Below are positions 1-10,555 of a stretch of DNA of 64,000 nucleotides, one piece after another. The stretch is from Cryptomeria japonica (Eukaryota > Streptophyta > Pinopsida > Cupressales > Cupressaceae): NCBI RefSeq assembly GCF_030272615.1, contig NC_081413.1:605306709-605370708 (forward strand). Direction: 5' to 3'. The translations under genes and the position numbers were made by a program. Numbering within the stretch: the first letter of the stretch is position 1; each line of letters starts with the position of its first letter. The notes under the pieces were generated by a model. The model made no database searches. It saw only the letters and a program-made list of their open reading frames with translations, and was not told where the DNA came from.

Positions 1-506
1 CCATCAGCCATCTTGGTGACTCTGGAGCGCTCCTTGTCTTTGTCAAAGAAACTCGACATGTCCTTCTCGCCCATTTTCCTATCCCTATAAAATATTCTTC
101 TATTCGTAGCAAGACTAGTGACCATTGCCACCAAAGTTTCATCAATCTGATAATTGGCACCATAAGCCCCGAGACTCCCTTTTTTCCATCCGTTAACAAA
201 GGCCTCTGTAAGCAGAGGAGAGGGGTCATGAAGCTAGTATAAGTAAGGAGTGAGACCACCATCGACGACTGCCTGCCAGACATCTTTATTCTTCTTTGAC
301 TTCTCGCAAGTAGAGGGCTCTTGTCTGTTCTTATCCCCTCCCATTATGCTCTTGGTCACCAAATAGTAGGAGATGGGACTCACCAACCAGTTGCAGAAAA
401 TGGGCCAAACCCAAAGAATATCTATACAGTAGTAGAGAAACCACACAGTGAGATAGGAGATCAAGTAGCCGAGGAGGTTTCTAGATCTTTGATTACGGTA
501 AACCAA
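1..506 (-). pseudogene. Unnamed mobile-element ORF, copy U1 (fragment)
   Basis: Read on the minus strand, a protein-like stretch begins near 506 and runs off the window at base 1 with one in-frame stop near 233. The motif MGGDKN..EP, then NKDVWQAVV, then FVNGWKKGSL and NYQIDETLVAMVT can be read in order. The same series recurs at 18000-18290 (MGGDIN..EP, NKIEVWDEV, FIKRWKNGTL) and, more distantly, at 22780-23330 and 46670-47170 (SWKNG, PELIAEVTG). I do not recognise the family with certainty. The spacing loosely recalls plant 'putative transposon protein' domains found beside retroelements. It lies only about 50 bp downstream of a LINE RNase H on the same strand. The hydrophobic run at its upstream end (residues coded at 380-480) is probably translated non-coding sequence. 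Confidence 0.5.
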
Positions 507-552
507 AAAGAGTCATTTCCCCATCAACTCAGTCATGTCATGATGAGGGGTC

Positions 553-1009
553 ATTGATTATCGCAGTAATCATTACGTGCCAGCTCGCACAAATTTTTGG
601 GGAAGGCATCCCTACTACTCCACCTGTTCGTTTCCACGTATCCCACCGGCATATTGGCCAGTAGATCCACTGCGTTGTTGCCTTCTTGGTATATATGCTA
701 GATTTTGAAATCTGTCAGCTCACTAATGATATTTCAGTATTCCTTGATCAGGCTGGCAATCATCTAGCTAGCATCCGTGCCTCTAGTTAGGTAGTTGACA
801 GTGTTTAGCAAGTGGGACTCGAGCCAAACTTTAGTAAAGCCTTCTCTTTTAGCCATGTGTAACCCAATGTGGGCAGCACTGGCTTTCACGTAGTGGTTAG
901 ACTGGGTCCCTTGGAGGAGTGCCACTGCGCAAACCAGTAGACCAAAGTGATTCCTAGCCACTCCCCTGCACCTAGCTGGCCCAGGATTACCTTTAGCCAC
1001 CCCATACAA
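553..1009 (-). pseudogene. LINE-type RNase H domain remnant (RVT_3 family)
   Basis: The minus strand encodes an RNase H fold of the kind at the C-terminus of plant L1-like LINE ORF2, which degrades the RNA strand of RNA/DNA hybrids during retrotransposition. The opening AKGNPGPARCRGVARNHFG (about 1000-945) matches the classic first strand of the domain. EGFTKVWLESHLLNTVNYL (about 850-790) is the helix and strand carrying the usual E.DS region, here ESH instead of EGDS. After a frameshift and a stop, IYQEGNNAVDLLANMPVG (about 690-635) is the typical C-terminal motif (HV.RE.N..AD.LAN), with AVDLLAN replacing the catalytic AD. It is clearly decayed. No reverse transcriptase is visible upstream, because the telomere-like repeat starts at about 1010. 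Confidence 0.8.
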
Positions 1010-1909
1010 TTTGGTTTAGTGTTAAGGCTATGGTAAGATCTAGTTTAGGTTTAGTGTTATGATTCAATTTGGTTTAGTATTAGAATCATTGTTCAATTTG
1101 GTGTAGCATTAGGCTTTAATTTTATTTAGTGTTAATTTTGAATGTGATTTAAGATTTAGATTTAATATGGTTTTCAAGAGAGGCTAGTGTTAGGGTTCAA
1201 CTTCGTTTAGGGTTACCTAGGTTAGGGTTTAATAAGGTTTAGCGTTAGGGTTGGCTTATGGTACAATTTTAAAATTGGGGTTGGTTTATGGTACAATTTT
1301 AATATTGGGGTTGGTTCAATTTGGTTTACTGTTAGGGTTAAGGTAAATTTTGGTTTAGGTTTAGGGTTACCATTCAATTTGGATTAGGATTAGAATTATG
1401 GTTCAATTTAGTTTAGCTTTAGGGTTTTATTTTATTTAGAGTTGGTTTTCAATTTGATTTAGGATTTAGGTTTAATTTGGTTTAGTGTTAGGGTTCAATT
1501 TGGTTTAGTGGATGGGTTAGTGTTAGGGTTATTATTTAATTATGTTCATAATTAGGGTTCAATATAGTTTAATATTGGGGTTGGTCTATGGTACAATTTG
1601 ATTAATGGTTACAATTTAATTTAGTTTAGTGATCACTTAGTTTTAGGGCTAGGGTTCAATTTTGTTTAGTGGAAAGGTTAGGATTGGAGTTCAAATTGGT
1701 TTAATGTTAGGATTGAATTGAGAATAGGGTTGAAATATGGCTAGGGTTTATTACAATTAGGATCAAGGTTATGTTTCCAATATTCGTAGAGGTAGGGTTA
1801 GGTTGAGGTTTAATTATAGTTGTAGATAGGGTTTAATTAGAATTAGTGTTAACTTAGGATTATGGATAGTTTAAATAGGATTCAGTCAGGGTTTAATTAT
1901 GGTTAAAAT
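1010..1909. repeat. Telomere-like degenerate satellite (TTTAGGG-derived)
   Basis: About 900 bp of irregular units such as GGTTTAGTGTTAGGGTTCAATTT. They mix TTTAGGG/TTAGGGT words with CAATTTGG spacers at a rough 20-35 bp spacing. No open coding frame stands out. The array is too degenerate to be an active telomere. It continues at 2898-3043 across an inserted solo LTR, and a second block lies at 17400-17880. Arrays of this kind are known as interstitial telomere-like repeats in conifer chromosomes. Confidence 0.75.
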
Positions 1910-2897
1910 TGTTGGAATCCAAGAAAACTAAGAGAGGGGGGGTAAATCACTGTCCTACCAGTAATTTTAGTGTTGAACTTATTACTTATTATCTGGTTAA
2001 CAGTAAATAAAATTAAAGTACATATACCAAATAACACATAAAAAGGCAACACCATAACATAAGTATTTATACATGGGAAACCCTGCAAAGAGAAAAACCA
2101 TAGTGGGGATGATACCCACAATATCTTTATACTTGATCAAGGTATACAAATATTGCATGAGAGGGTTTGCGCATGCAGAAAAGCCAACTACCTAGAGCTC
2201 ACTACTCAAAAACTAAACAAGAAGTCTCACCGATTTACAAAATATTAATAAGTGTTTACAAATTAAAATGAACCTATAAATTTCATCTGAACATGCTGGA
2301 TAAGTTCTGATGAATGCTCTAATATCCTTCTATGTATACTTGTTCATTGATGCTCTATTATACTACCGTTTATGTTGTGCATGTGAAACTGCACATAGAT
2401 GCTTCTAATCGCTGAGCAAAATGCATACCAATATTAACTAAAATATTTGCAACGAAAAATTTGCATTCCATCAGATATCTGATCTATCGTTGAAATGATC
2501 TTCTTAAATATCTTTCTATCTTAGCCATGTCGGCTTCAATGAGAAATAAAAACATGTCAGTTGTCGAAGCATAGTGAAATCCAAACATAATCCTAATGAC
2601 CATGTCGACCATCACACATTACCATACAATCCATGAAAAAATAATTAGAACCAAAAGATTTCCTAACTAGGTCGTATCCATTACCGGGTTCCATATACAT
2701 GTTACCAAGATCAAGAAATGTTACTGGAATGAAGACTTAGTTGGGTATAAAGTGAATGCTAGTGTCGGTACCGGTGTAAAGAAATGTGAATACCAGTTAA
2801 CCAAACAATGAAACCACTGACCTTGATATGGTGAGTTGTCATCAATGACAACCCAAAATGCCATTAACTCATACCAAATGAGTGTCAATTACCAACA
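1910..2897 (-). mobile_element. Solo Ty1/copia LTR with perfect target-site duplication
   Basis: A 988-bp LTR starts TGTTGG at 1910 and ends CCAACA at 2897. It is flanked by the identical 5-bp duplication AAAAT at 1905-1909 and 2898-2902. The orientation is minus: the AAGAGAGGGGGGG tract near 1930, the complement of CCCACTATGGTTTTTCTC near 2090-2115 and the complement of TTGTCATTGATGACAACT near 2835-2855 are in the order seen, on the opposite strand, in the LTRs at 5979-7320 and 34038-44098. No internal element sequence remains, so this is a solo LTR from LTR-LTR recombination. It splits the telomere-like array. Confidence 0.9.
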
Positions 2898-3043
2898 AAA
2901 ATAACATTAGATATATAATTATAGTTGGGGTTTGGATTAAAACATTAACCCCTGATTTAATAAGGGTTAGGGTTTAAATTTTGTTTAGTGTTCAATTGGG
3001 TTTAAAGTTAGGGTTCCATTTTGTTTAGTGTAAGGTTTATAAT
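2898..3043. repeat. Telomere-like satellite, continuation
   Basis: Continuation of the 1010-1909 array after the solo LTR, with GGGTTAGGGTTTAAATTTTGTTTAGTG-like units. It ends abruptly at about 3043, where integrase sequence of a copia element begins without any 5' LTR. Confidence 0.65.
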
Positions 3044-5600
3044 CTAGTATGCAAGGAATGTCAATTAAGGAAGCAGACACGAGTTAATTTTAAAAGAAAA
3101 TAATATACTTCTAATGGAATATTGGATCTTGTGCATACTGATTTGTTTGATCCTTCTAGAGTGAGAATCTTGTAGGGTGATAGGTATTTCCTGTTGTTGA
3201 TTGATGACTATTCAAGGATGATGTGGTTTAATTTGTTAAGGAAGAAGTCTAAAGCCTTGGAGAAGTTCAAGATTTTCAAATCTATGATTGAGATAGTCAT
3301 AGAGACTTGATTGAAGTTGAAGTATTTGAGATCTGACATAGGTGGTGAATTTACTTGTGGTGAGTTCAATGCATTTTGTGAAGAGCATGGGCTGAAGAGA
3401 GAGTTATCTACTCTGTTGACCCCTCAGCAGAATGGTGTTGTGGAGAGGAAGAACAAAATAATTTAGGAAGTTGTTAAAACGATGATGATTGAAGGAAATG
3501 TTCCACATATCTATTGGAGAGAAGTTTTGAGTACTATTGTATACACTTTCAACCAAGTGCATATCAAAGGTGATATTGGTAAGATTCCTTATGAGTTATG
3601 ATTTGTTCATGTTCCTATAGTTAGATATTTCAAAAAACTTGGAAGTAAATGCTATATCAAAAGAGATGAAGATATTAAAATAATTGATGCTATATTTGAT
3701 GAAGGAATTTTTCTTGGTTATTCTACTAAGAGCAAGGCCTACTGGTGTATAATAAGAGATTAAGAAAGATAGTTGAGAGTGCTAATGTGAAGGTTGATGA
3801 AGTAAATGAGTATCAGCCCAGATACTGCAGATATGATTCAGATGATCAGGATGTCTGTTCAAATTAAGGAAAGAAAGTACAAACCCATAATCAAATTCAG
3901 ATTGTTTCAGAAAAGCTTGAGAAAAAAGGAGAAGGTGCAAGTGCTAGTGCAGAAGAAAGAGCTCAAGAGTCTAAAAATTGGGAAAATCCTAAGACTCCTA
4001 GGTATGTGAGATTGACTCATTCATATTATCAGATCATAGGTAATAAGAATAAAGTTGTGATGACTGGGAGAATAATTGATGAAGACTATTGCTTTATTTC
4101 TAAGATTAAACCTAAAGATGTTGATGAAGCTTGCAAAGATGAAAATTGGATTAAAAAAATGAAAGAATAATTGAACCAGATTGAAAAGAATAATGCATAG
4201 ACTCTTGTTCCCAGACCTAAGGATAAAAATGTGATTGAAACTAAATGGGTGTTTTGGAATAAATTGGATGAAAAAAATTAAATTGTTACGAATAAAGAAA
4301 GACTTGTTTGTAAGGGTTATTCTTAGATGGAAGGAATTGCTTTTGAGGAGACTTTTGCTCTAGTGGCTAGAATTGAAGTTGTTAGATTATTTATTACTTA
4401 TGATTTTGAAGTGTATCAGATGGATGTCAAGTAAGCCTTTCTTAATGGTGAGCTAGAAGAAGAAGTTTATATTGAGCAAACAAATGGTTTTCAGTGGATA
4501 GATCAGAAAGATATGGTTTGCATATTGAAGAAAGCATTTTATGGATTGAACAAGCCCAAAGAGCTTGGTATGCCAGATTAGATAAGTATTTGATGAAGCT
4601 AGAATTCAATAAAGGTGCAACAAATAGTAATCTGTAATTCAAGGTTGATAATGATAACATTGATTGTTGAAGTTTTTATTGATGATATTAATTTGGTGGA
4701 AATGATGGTTTGTGCAAGACGTTTGCTGATAATATGCATAATGAGTTTGAGATTTCTATGATTGGTGAAATGAAATTCCTTTTGGGATTGCAAATTACTT
4801 AGTTAGATAAAGTTATTTTTATATCACAGTCTATGTATGTGAAGGAATTGTTGAAAAGTTTTGGTTTATATGATTCAAAGCCAATTGGTACACCTATGAT
4901 GACCTGATGTAAGTTGATAAAGGATGATGATTCTTAGAAAGAAAAATCAGACTAGATACAGATCTATGATTGGTGGATTGTTATATTTGATTCAGACTAG
5001 ACCAGATATTATTAATATTGTTTGTCTTGTTTCTAGATTTCAATATGATCCTATGGATTCTCATATTGTTGTTGCTAAGAGAATTTTCAGATATTTGAAA
5101 GGGTTAGTTGATTTTGGTTTGTGGTATCCTTAAGATGATGACTTTACTTTGAGTTCTTTTACTGATGCCGATTGGGTAGGTGATGTTGATGGCAGAAAGA
5201 GTACTAGTGCTGGTGCATTTTTCTTGGGAAAGAAATTGGTTTTATGGATGAGAAAGAAGCAGAATGCTATATCTTTATATACTACAGAAGTTGAATGCAT
5301 TGTTTCTGCTAGCAATTGTACTTAGGTGGTATGGATGAAGAAGATGTTAAAAGATATCAGAGTTATTTTTTATGGGCCTACTACTATATACTGTGATAAT
5401 TCAAGTGCTATCAACATTTCTAAGAATCCATTATTTCATTCAAAGACTAAACATATATAAATCAGGTTTCATTTCTTGAGAGAGAAGGTGAATGAGAAGG
5501 AAGTCAGATTGGAGCATGTAGATCTACAAAAGAAAAAATTGTAGATATCTTGATGAAGCCTTTACCTAAAGATACTTTTGAGTATCGTAAAGAGAATCTA
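3044..5600 (+). pseudogene. Copia pol remnant (integrase, RT, RNase H)
   Basis: The order is integrase then RT then RNase H, which is diagnostic of Ty1/copia. Integrase core: LDLVHTDLFDPS (about 3125), LLLIDDYSRMMW (about 3195), LRSDIGGEFTCGEF (about 3330) and TPQQNGVVERKN (about 3420), covering the D, D, E triad. RT: KWVFWNKLDE (about 4245), ERLVCKGYS (about 4300), EVYQMDVK.AFLNGELEEEV (about 4410-4470), and VFIDDI (about 4675) for the catalytic box. RNase H: SSFTDADWVGDVDGRKST (about 5155), AEVEC-type helix (about 5290) and IYCDNSSAINISKNP (about 5388). More than ten stops and several frameshifts interrupt it, so no active protein can be made. Gag and protease are missing upstream. Confidence 0.88.
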
Positions 5601-5978
5601 GGGGTACTTTCCCCTCCTGATGATAACTAAGATGCATTGAGTTGCATTAGACCGGTGGACATCACATAGATATCTTATGATCTAGATTTATGAGTGGTGG
5701 CTACTACTCAAGAGGAGTAGCTAGTATGTGGTTCAGTTGTTCAAATTTGTGAGTTTGTCAAAGGGAGATTATCTGGTAAGAGAGAGAGAATCATGATTTT
5801 CATATGTTCCTTTTGCATTAACATCAAAGCGGGAGAAGATCATGTGAAAAACTGTCATATCATGTGCTAGATCTTAAGGGGAGATTGTTGAGAGTTATTT
5901 TTGTTGGTTGTTGATTTATTTCTTTGTCCTGATTGATTTTCATATCCATATGTTGACATCAATGCCAAAGTGGGAGAT

Positions 5979-7320
5979 TGTTGGATATTGTTGAGAATTT
6001 TTCTAGAATAATGTGTTGTCATTGATGTCAACATATTTCTCTATGTGTTCTAGTGTGTAGTCATATTGGATGAGTTAGTTTGGCTAGTGTGTTGCAATGA
6101 GTTGTTTTAGATTAAAAGTTTTGGGATAAGTATCTCTAGTTGATTCAGAGGAAGTTTCAGTGCTCCACATGGTGATTTGATCGAGTTATGAGATCCATTA
6201 TTAAGGTTGGTTTTATGTTTGTTGTGATGAATAATGTTCTATATTTTACTCTCCATTTCTCTGAAATTACAATATCCTAGTTTGCAGATTCGATAGAGTT
6301 TTTGGGAAGTTCATATGTGTCCTCAATTTAGATGGTTCATGATTTGGATATCCACAAGTGAATCTTTTAGTTTGCCAACCAGTTTACTTGGTTTTCTTAA
6401 GGCTCAACATAATGATGATGAATATTATAGTAAGTGGTGATGTTGCAATTATTGTTTTTGCAATTCATGATGCTTGTGGATGTTTCTAGATTGGGTCCTA
6501 TCCATGTTGATGGTCCGTAATGATCGTTGTGCATGTTATTGATCATTTTCTTGATCTAGTGGTGTTCATGTTTGTGTTATGCAACATTCATGATTGTAAC
6601 ATGTTGTGGATGTTCGTGGCATAATTCTTGGAGTTGTTTGATGTTGGAGGTGTTGATTTAGGTCCATACTATGTCTTAGCCAACATTGTTTTGATCCATA
6701 TGTAATGTTGTAGCATGTGAGGCTATTCTTGTAATATGTGATGAGTGTTGATCCAACCTTGAAATATAGGTTAATGATTTCTATAAATATATGTAATAAT
6801 GATGTGTGAGATGTATTTGTGTTGGTGACCAATGATTTGATCTTTCAGTAGCAGAGAAGAAGTGCAAAGAAGTGTGAAGAAGTGTGGAAAAGAAAATTTT
6901 ATGTTATGTGCTTAACCGAAACTATAACCAGGCATGAGGAGATCTTATTTCATCAATTCATGATCTTCCAGATTTAATCCGAATGTTTTGTAAGGTAGTG
7001 AGGCTTCCCAAGGTTGTAGCCCTTTGTTGTTTTTGAGTAGTGAATTGTATTCAGTGTTCTTGAATGCATTTTCATTCCCCATTTTAATATTTCATTGACT
7101 CCTAACAAGGTATTATCTCATTGTGGATAGGTTCCCACCATGGTTTTTCCCTTGACCAGGTTTTCCACATCAAAAATCTTGGTGTTATGTATGTTATTGA
7201 TGTGGTGTTGATTTATGATTTCATTTTTTATTATCAGATCTAAAATTGAGTTTGAGTTGTGTAAATTTTGTGAGAAAACTGATTCAACCCCCCTCTCAGT
7301 TTGCTGCATTGTTGCCAACA
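5979..7320 (+). repeat. 3' LTR of copia element A
   Basis: The 1,342-bp LTR starts TGTTGG at 5979, just after the purine tract, and ends GCCAACA at 7320. Near its start it carries TTGTCATTGATGTCAACA (6016-6033). Near its end are CCCACCATGGTTTTTCCC (about 7135) and ACCCCCCTCTCAG (about 7277), hallmarks shared with the other copia LTRs in the window. TTTCTATAAATATATG at about 6778 is a plausible TATA region. The 5' partner LTR is lost, so no target-site duplication can be tested. Confidence 0.85.
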
Positions 7321-9587
7321 AACATCACCCCTTATTTTTCTTCTATACCCTTAGAAGGATGAAACTGCCTCTTTAGTTTCTGAAGCACTTTGAAAATGCT
7401 TCAATTTTTTGTAAAATTAAAATTTATTCTATCCACCTATCTCCCATTACCACCACAAAGATTCCCTTGCTTTATAGGCTATTTTATGGTTGAATTTGAT
7501 TTGTGCCTTTACCTTTGATCACTACACTATTACAAAAAAAAATAAAAAAATTTAAAACTATCTTGAAATAATGAGAATATTGCAAATGAAAATTATATCA
7601 TTATTGCAAATCAATAACAAAATGGAGATATTGATTTTCAATCTTAATTTCAATTATATGATTTTACATTGTTTCATAATAAGATTTGTATAGTCTTATG
7701 TATCCCATGCAAAAATTCCAAAATTTACTTATGGGAATAAGTTTTAACAACTAATTATTAAATTAATAATATTAAATTTTATTTATTAGTATAACTAAAA
7801 ACTAACTATTAAGGTACCATTTTCACCAAATATAAAATCCTCATAGAATTCCTATTTTCTAATAAAAATAATTAGAAAAAGTATCAACAAACATTTATTA
7901 GTAATAATTTGAAGAGGATACCATGCATACCAAATGTCTATGTGTTTACCAAAATAATTCAATATGAATAAAATAAAAAGATTTTTAACCATTCCATAGC
8001 TAAAAAATATTTGTATAATTCTTTACCAACTATCCATTTATTGATATTATAGCCAAGGAAAACGTCTCCTTCCACTCATTAATAAAATTCATAACCTAAA
8101 TAAATAAGCTAAGCAACATTATCAACATCACTACTAATAATGTTAAAAAATAAAAAATAAAAGATCGTTATCAAATGATTTTTTAACGGAAGAATTTCTT
8201 CTTTAAATTCTTACAATGTTCTCTCATCCAATAAACCCAAGACTTTACTCTACATTTTTTTCCATCATTTATATTTAAGAAATTTTTTTTCCATCATTTA
8301 TATTTAGATACATTTTTCTTGTTATACACCCTTGGGCCTCTTTTTTCCTTGTAATTCCCTAAACATCCAGCACATCCTTTGATTTGTCTTTCATTGATTT
8401 TCGTCTCATTTTATCTAAAACAAAAGTAGCAATGAGACTCAAACTTGATCTTTGTAACACCAACACTAATCAAAATAATTACATTTTTTCAAAAATTCAT
8501 TTAGCCAAAAAAATTAATGGATGCATTTACCTTTGTCTTATAGGTTAATATCTATTAATGAAAGCTAAATCAAAATCAAACTAAAGATATTCAAATGGAC
8601 ATTTTAAAAAAGTATAGTTATATTTTGGGATATGATCTATTAATAAATATTTTTAAATAATATAATTATATTTTGGGATATGATTTATTAATTTAACTTT
8701 TGATTTTATAAATATCATACATCCTTTTCTATGATTTTTATGCAATTCACTCTTCAAATAAATTCATAAGGATAGAATTTATTAGAGACAACCAAATAGA
8801 TTCCCTCGTCTTCTTGTCAACCTTTGACCAATTTTCATCATGCATCTTAGGTTTACTTTATTTCATTTAAAACTACCACTATGTAATCTCTTTCTTTCAC
8901 AAGACCTCCCATCTTAAGTTTCTACATCTTATATCTAGTTCAATTGAATTTATCAATATTTGAATGAGAGATAGAGGTCATGGTTTTCAATCCACAATAA
9001 ATTTTTCAAAACCACATAATGTAAAATCTTTTACTATAGAAAAAATTCTTCATTAATTAATTGAAAAGTATTCTCTGTAAAAAATCAATAACTTTGATAT
9101 CGAATGTTGAGATAAAAGGTGAGAGTACTCTAATAATATCTTCTTCAACGTGTGTGTAAAATTGAAATTTATTTTCTTTAATAAGATTACCATTAAGATT
9201 ATGTTTAGATGAACAAATAAATAAATTAAATCAACAAACTATAATGAATTTAATTAACTTGAAGAAACTAAATTGACAAAATATATATTGAAATTGATTC
9301 AAGGTGCAAACAATCATGATCTGTACTATAATTCATATATATATAAAGAGAGAGGGGTCTCATTCCATTTGATATCTTATTCAACCAAGCATTGTCAATC
9401 TCAATTCTGTCCTTGCCAAAGATCAAATAGGTCATCTGTTTACCAAAAGTATGACTGAAGCAAAGATAAAATAAATAAATAAATAAAAGAATGCTTAACA
9501 TGATAAAGGTGGACAGTAGTATAATATTCTCCCTCCTGTATTTCATGTATATTGATCTAGCCAATCTTAATCTTAAAGGTGTATGTT
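7321..9587. other. AT-rich stretch without a recognisable gene
   Basis: No reading frame resembles a known protein and no RNA gene is visible. Two small local duplications can be seen. One is TTTTTCCATCATTTATATTTA, repeated at about 8256-8307. The other is TTATATTTTGGGATATGAT, repeated at about 8620 and 8669. The short frames between 9268 and 9564 look like translated AT-rich sequence. Confidence 0.6.
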
Positions 9588-10187
9588 GAAGGGCAAAAAG
9601 GGTCTAAAACTTAAAAGTAAGAAGCTATTGAATCTTTCACAAAGCTGTTTGGAAAACAGATCACTCCGAATGTTTGAACAAATAAAAAGATTGTAAAAAA
9701 CTGAAATATTAAAGATGTATGTTGAAGGGAAAAAAGGGTCTAAAACTTAAAAGTAAGAAGCTATTGAATCTTTCACAAAGCGGTTTGGAAAACAGATCAC
9801 TCCGAATGCTTGAACAAATAAAAAGATTGTAAAAAACTGAAATGTTATAGATTTTAAATCATTCTAAATGTTGACAAAAAAAAAACTGAAGGGAAAAAAG
9901 GGTCTAAAACTTAAAAGTAAGAAGCTATTGAATCTTTCACAAAGCTGTTTGGAAAACAGATCACTCGGAATGCTTGAACAAATAAAAAGATTGTAAAAAA
10001 CTGAAATATTAAAGATGTATGTTGAAGGGAAAAGAGGGTCTAAAACTTAAAAGTAAGAAGCTATTGAATCTTTCACAAAGCAGTTTGGAAAACAGATCAC
10101 TCCGAATGCTTGAACAAATAAAAAGATTGTAAAAAACTGAAATGTTTTAAATCATTCTAAATGTTGACAAAAAAAAACTGATATATG
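9588..10187. repeat. Higher-order tandem repeat, four units (136/164/136/164 bp)
   Basis: Each unit opens with GAAGGG(A/C)AAA(A/G)AGGGTCTAAAAC, at 9588, 9724, 9888 and 10024. Spacings are 136, 164 and 136 bp. The longer units carry an extra tail, TTAAATCATTCTAAATGTTGACAAA, present after units 2 and 4. The true repeat is therefore a doublet of about 300 bp present twice. Units are nearly identical, which implies recent amplification. It ends about 370 bp beyond the stop codon of the receptor-kinase gene on the minus strand. Confidence 0.9.
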
Positions 10188-10555
10188 ACAAATTGAATTA
10201 CACAATACAAGCTAAAATACTCTTTCAGCCGTATACCCTGTTTTTATGATCTCTTTCTTTTGTTTTCTTTTTATTGCCATGTTCTGTTTTGGGCATTTTT
10301 TGGAAGAAAGAATGAGGGAAGTGAGGCGAGTTAGATATATCCTGTTAGGAATATTCTTGTAACTTCTCCCACATTGTATGGGGACAAAGATATGACAGAG
10401 CTGTAGTCTTGCATGAGAATAAAAATAAAATAGAATTTGCATGTAGCCTGCATTATAGTTTTATAGACAAGTATTCCAATGAAAAACTCTATATAGAGAG
10501 GGGTATTACGTAATTCATTTTTATCAGAAAAATAAAATCTGAAGCTTTTTGTCTG
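10188..10555. other. 3' flank of the receptor-kinase gene
   Basis: Non-coding sequence downstream of the kinase stop codon at 10556-10558 (minus). It probably holds the 3' untranslated region and polyadenylation signals of that gene; on the minus strand AT-rich AATAAA-like words are present but no single site can be chosen. The short frame at 10212-10442 resembles nothing. Confidence 0.4.

Larger units (their letters stand above)
3044..7320 (+). mobile_element. 5'-truncated Ty1/copia element A
   Basis: Integrase, reverse transcriptase and RNase H remnants (3044-5600) are followed by a spacer, a purine-rich tract (TGGGAGA, 5971-5977) and one LTR (5979-7320). The 5' LTR, primer-binding site, gag and protease are absent. 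The left boundary abuts telomere-like repeat. It belongs to the same broad copia group as element D (34702-43578). The two share integrase and RT motifs and an LTR-proximal TTGTCATTGATG motif. Many stop codons show it is an old copy. Confidence 0.88.

Noticed and set aside
1010-1909. True telomere or subtelomere
   Set aside because: The TTTAGGG words are interrupted and degenerate, and the array is flanked by transposons on both sides within a few kb; it is interstitial.
5888-5910. Alternative LTR start of copia A at the earlier GGGGAGATTGTTGAG
   Set aside because: It resembles the polypurine/LTR junction, but TGTTGG at 5979 pairs with the CCAACA end at 7320 and follows the purine tract directly; the earlier site is probably a local duplication.
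9268-9564. Small open frames on both strands
   Set aside because: AT-rich, overlapping on opposite strands, with no motif or splice context.
9588-10187. CRISPR-like array
   Set aside because: The repeats are long (136-164 bp), contiguous and without unique spacers; the genome is eukaryotic.
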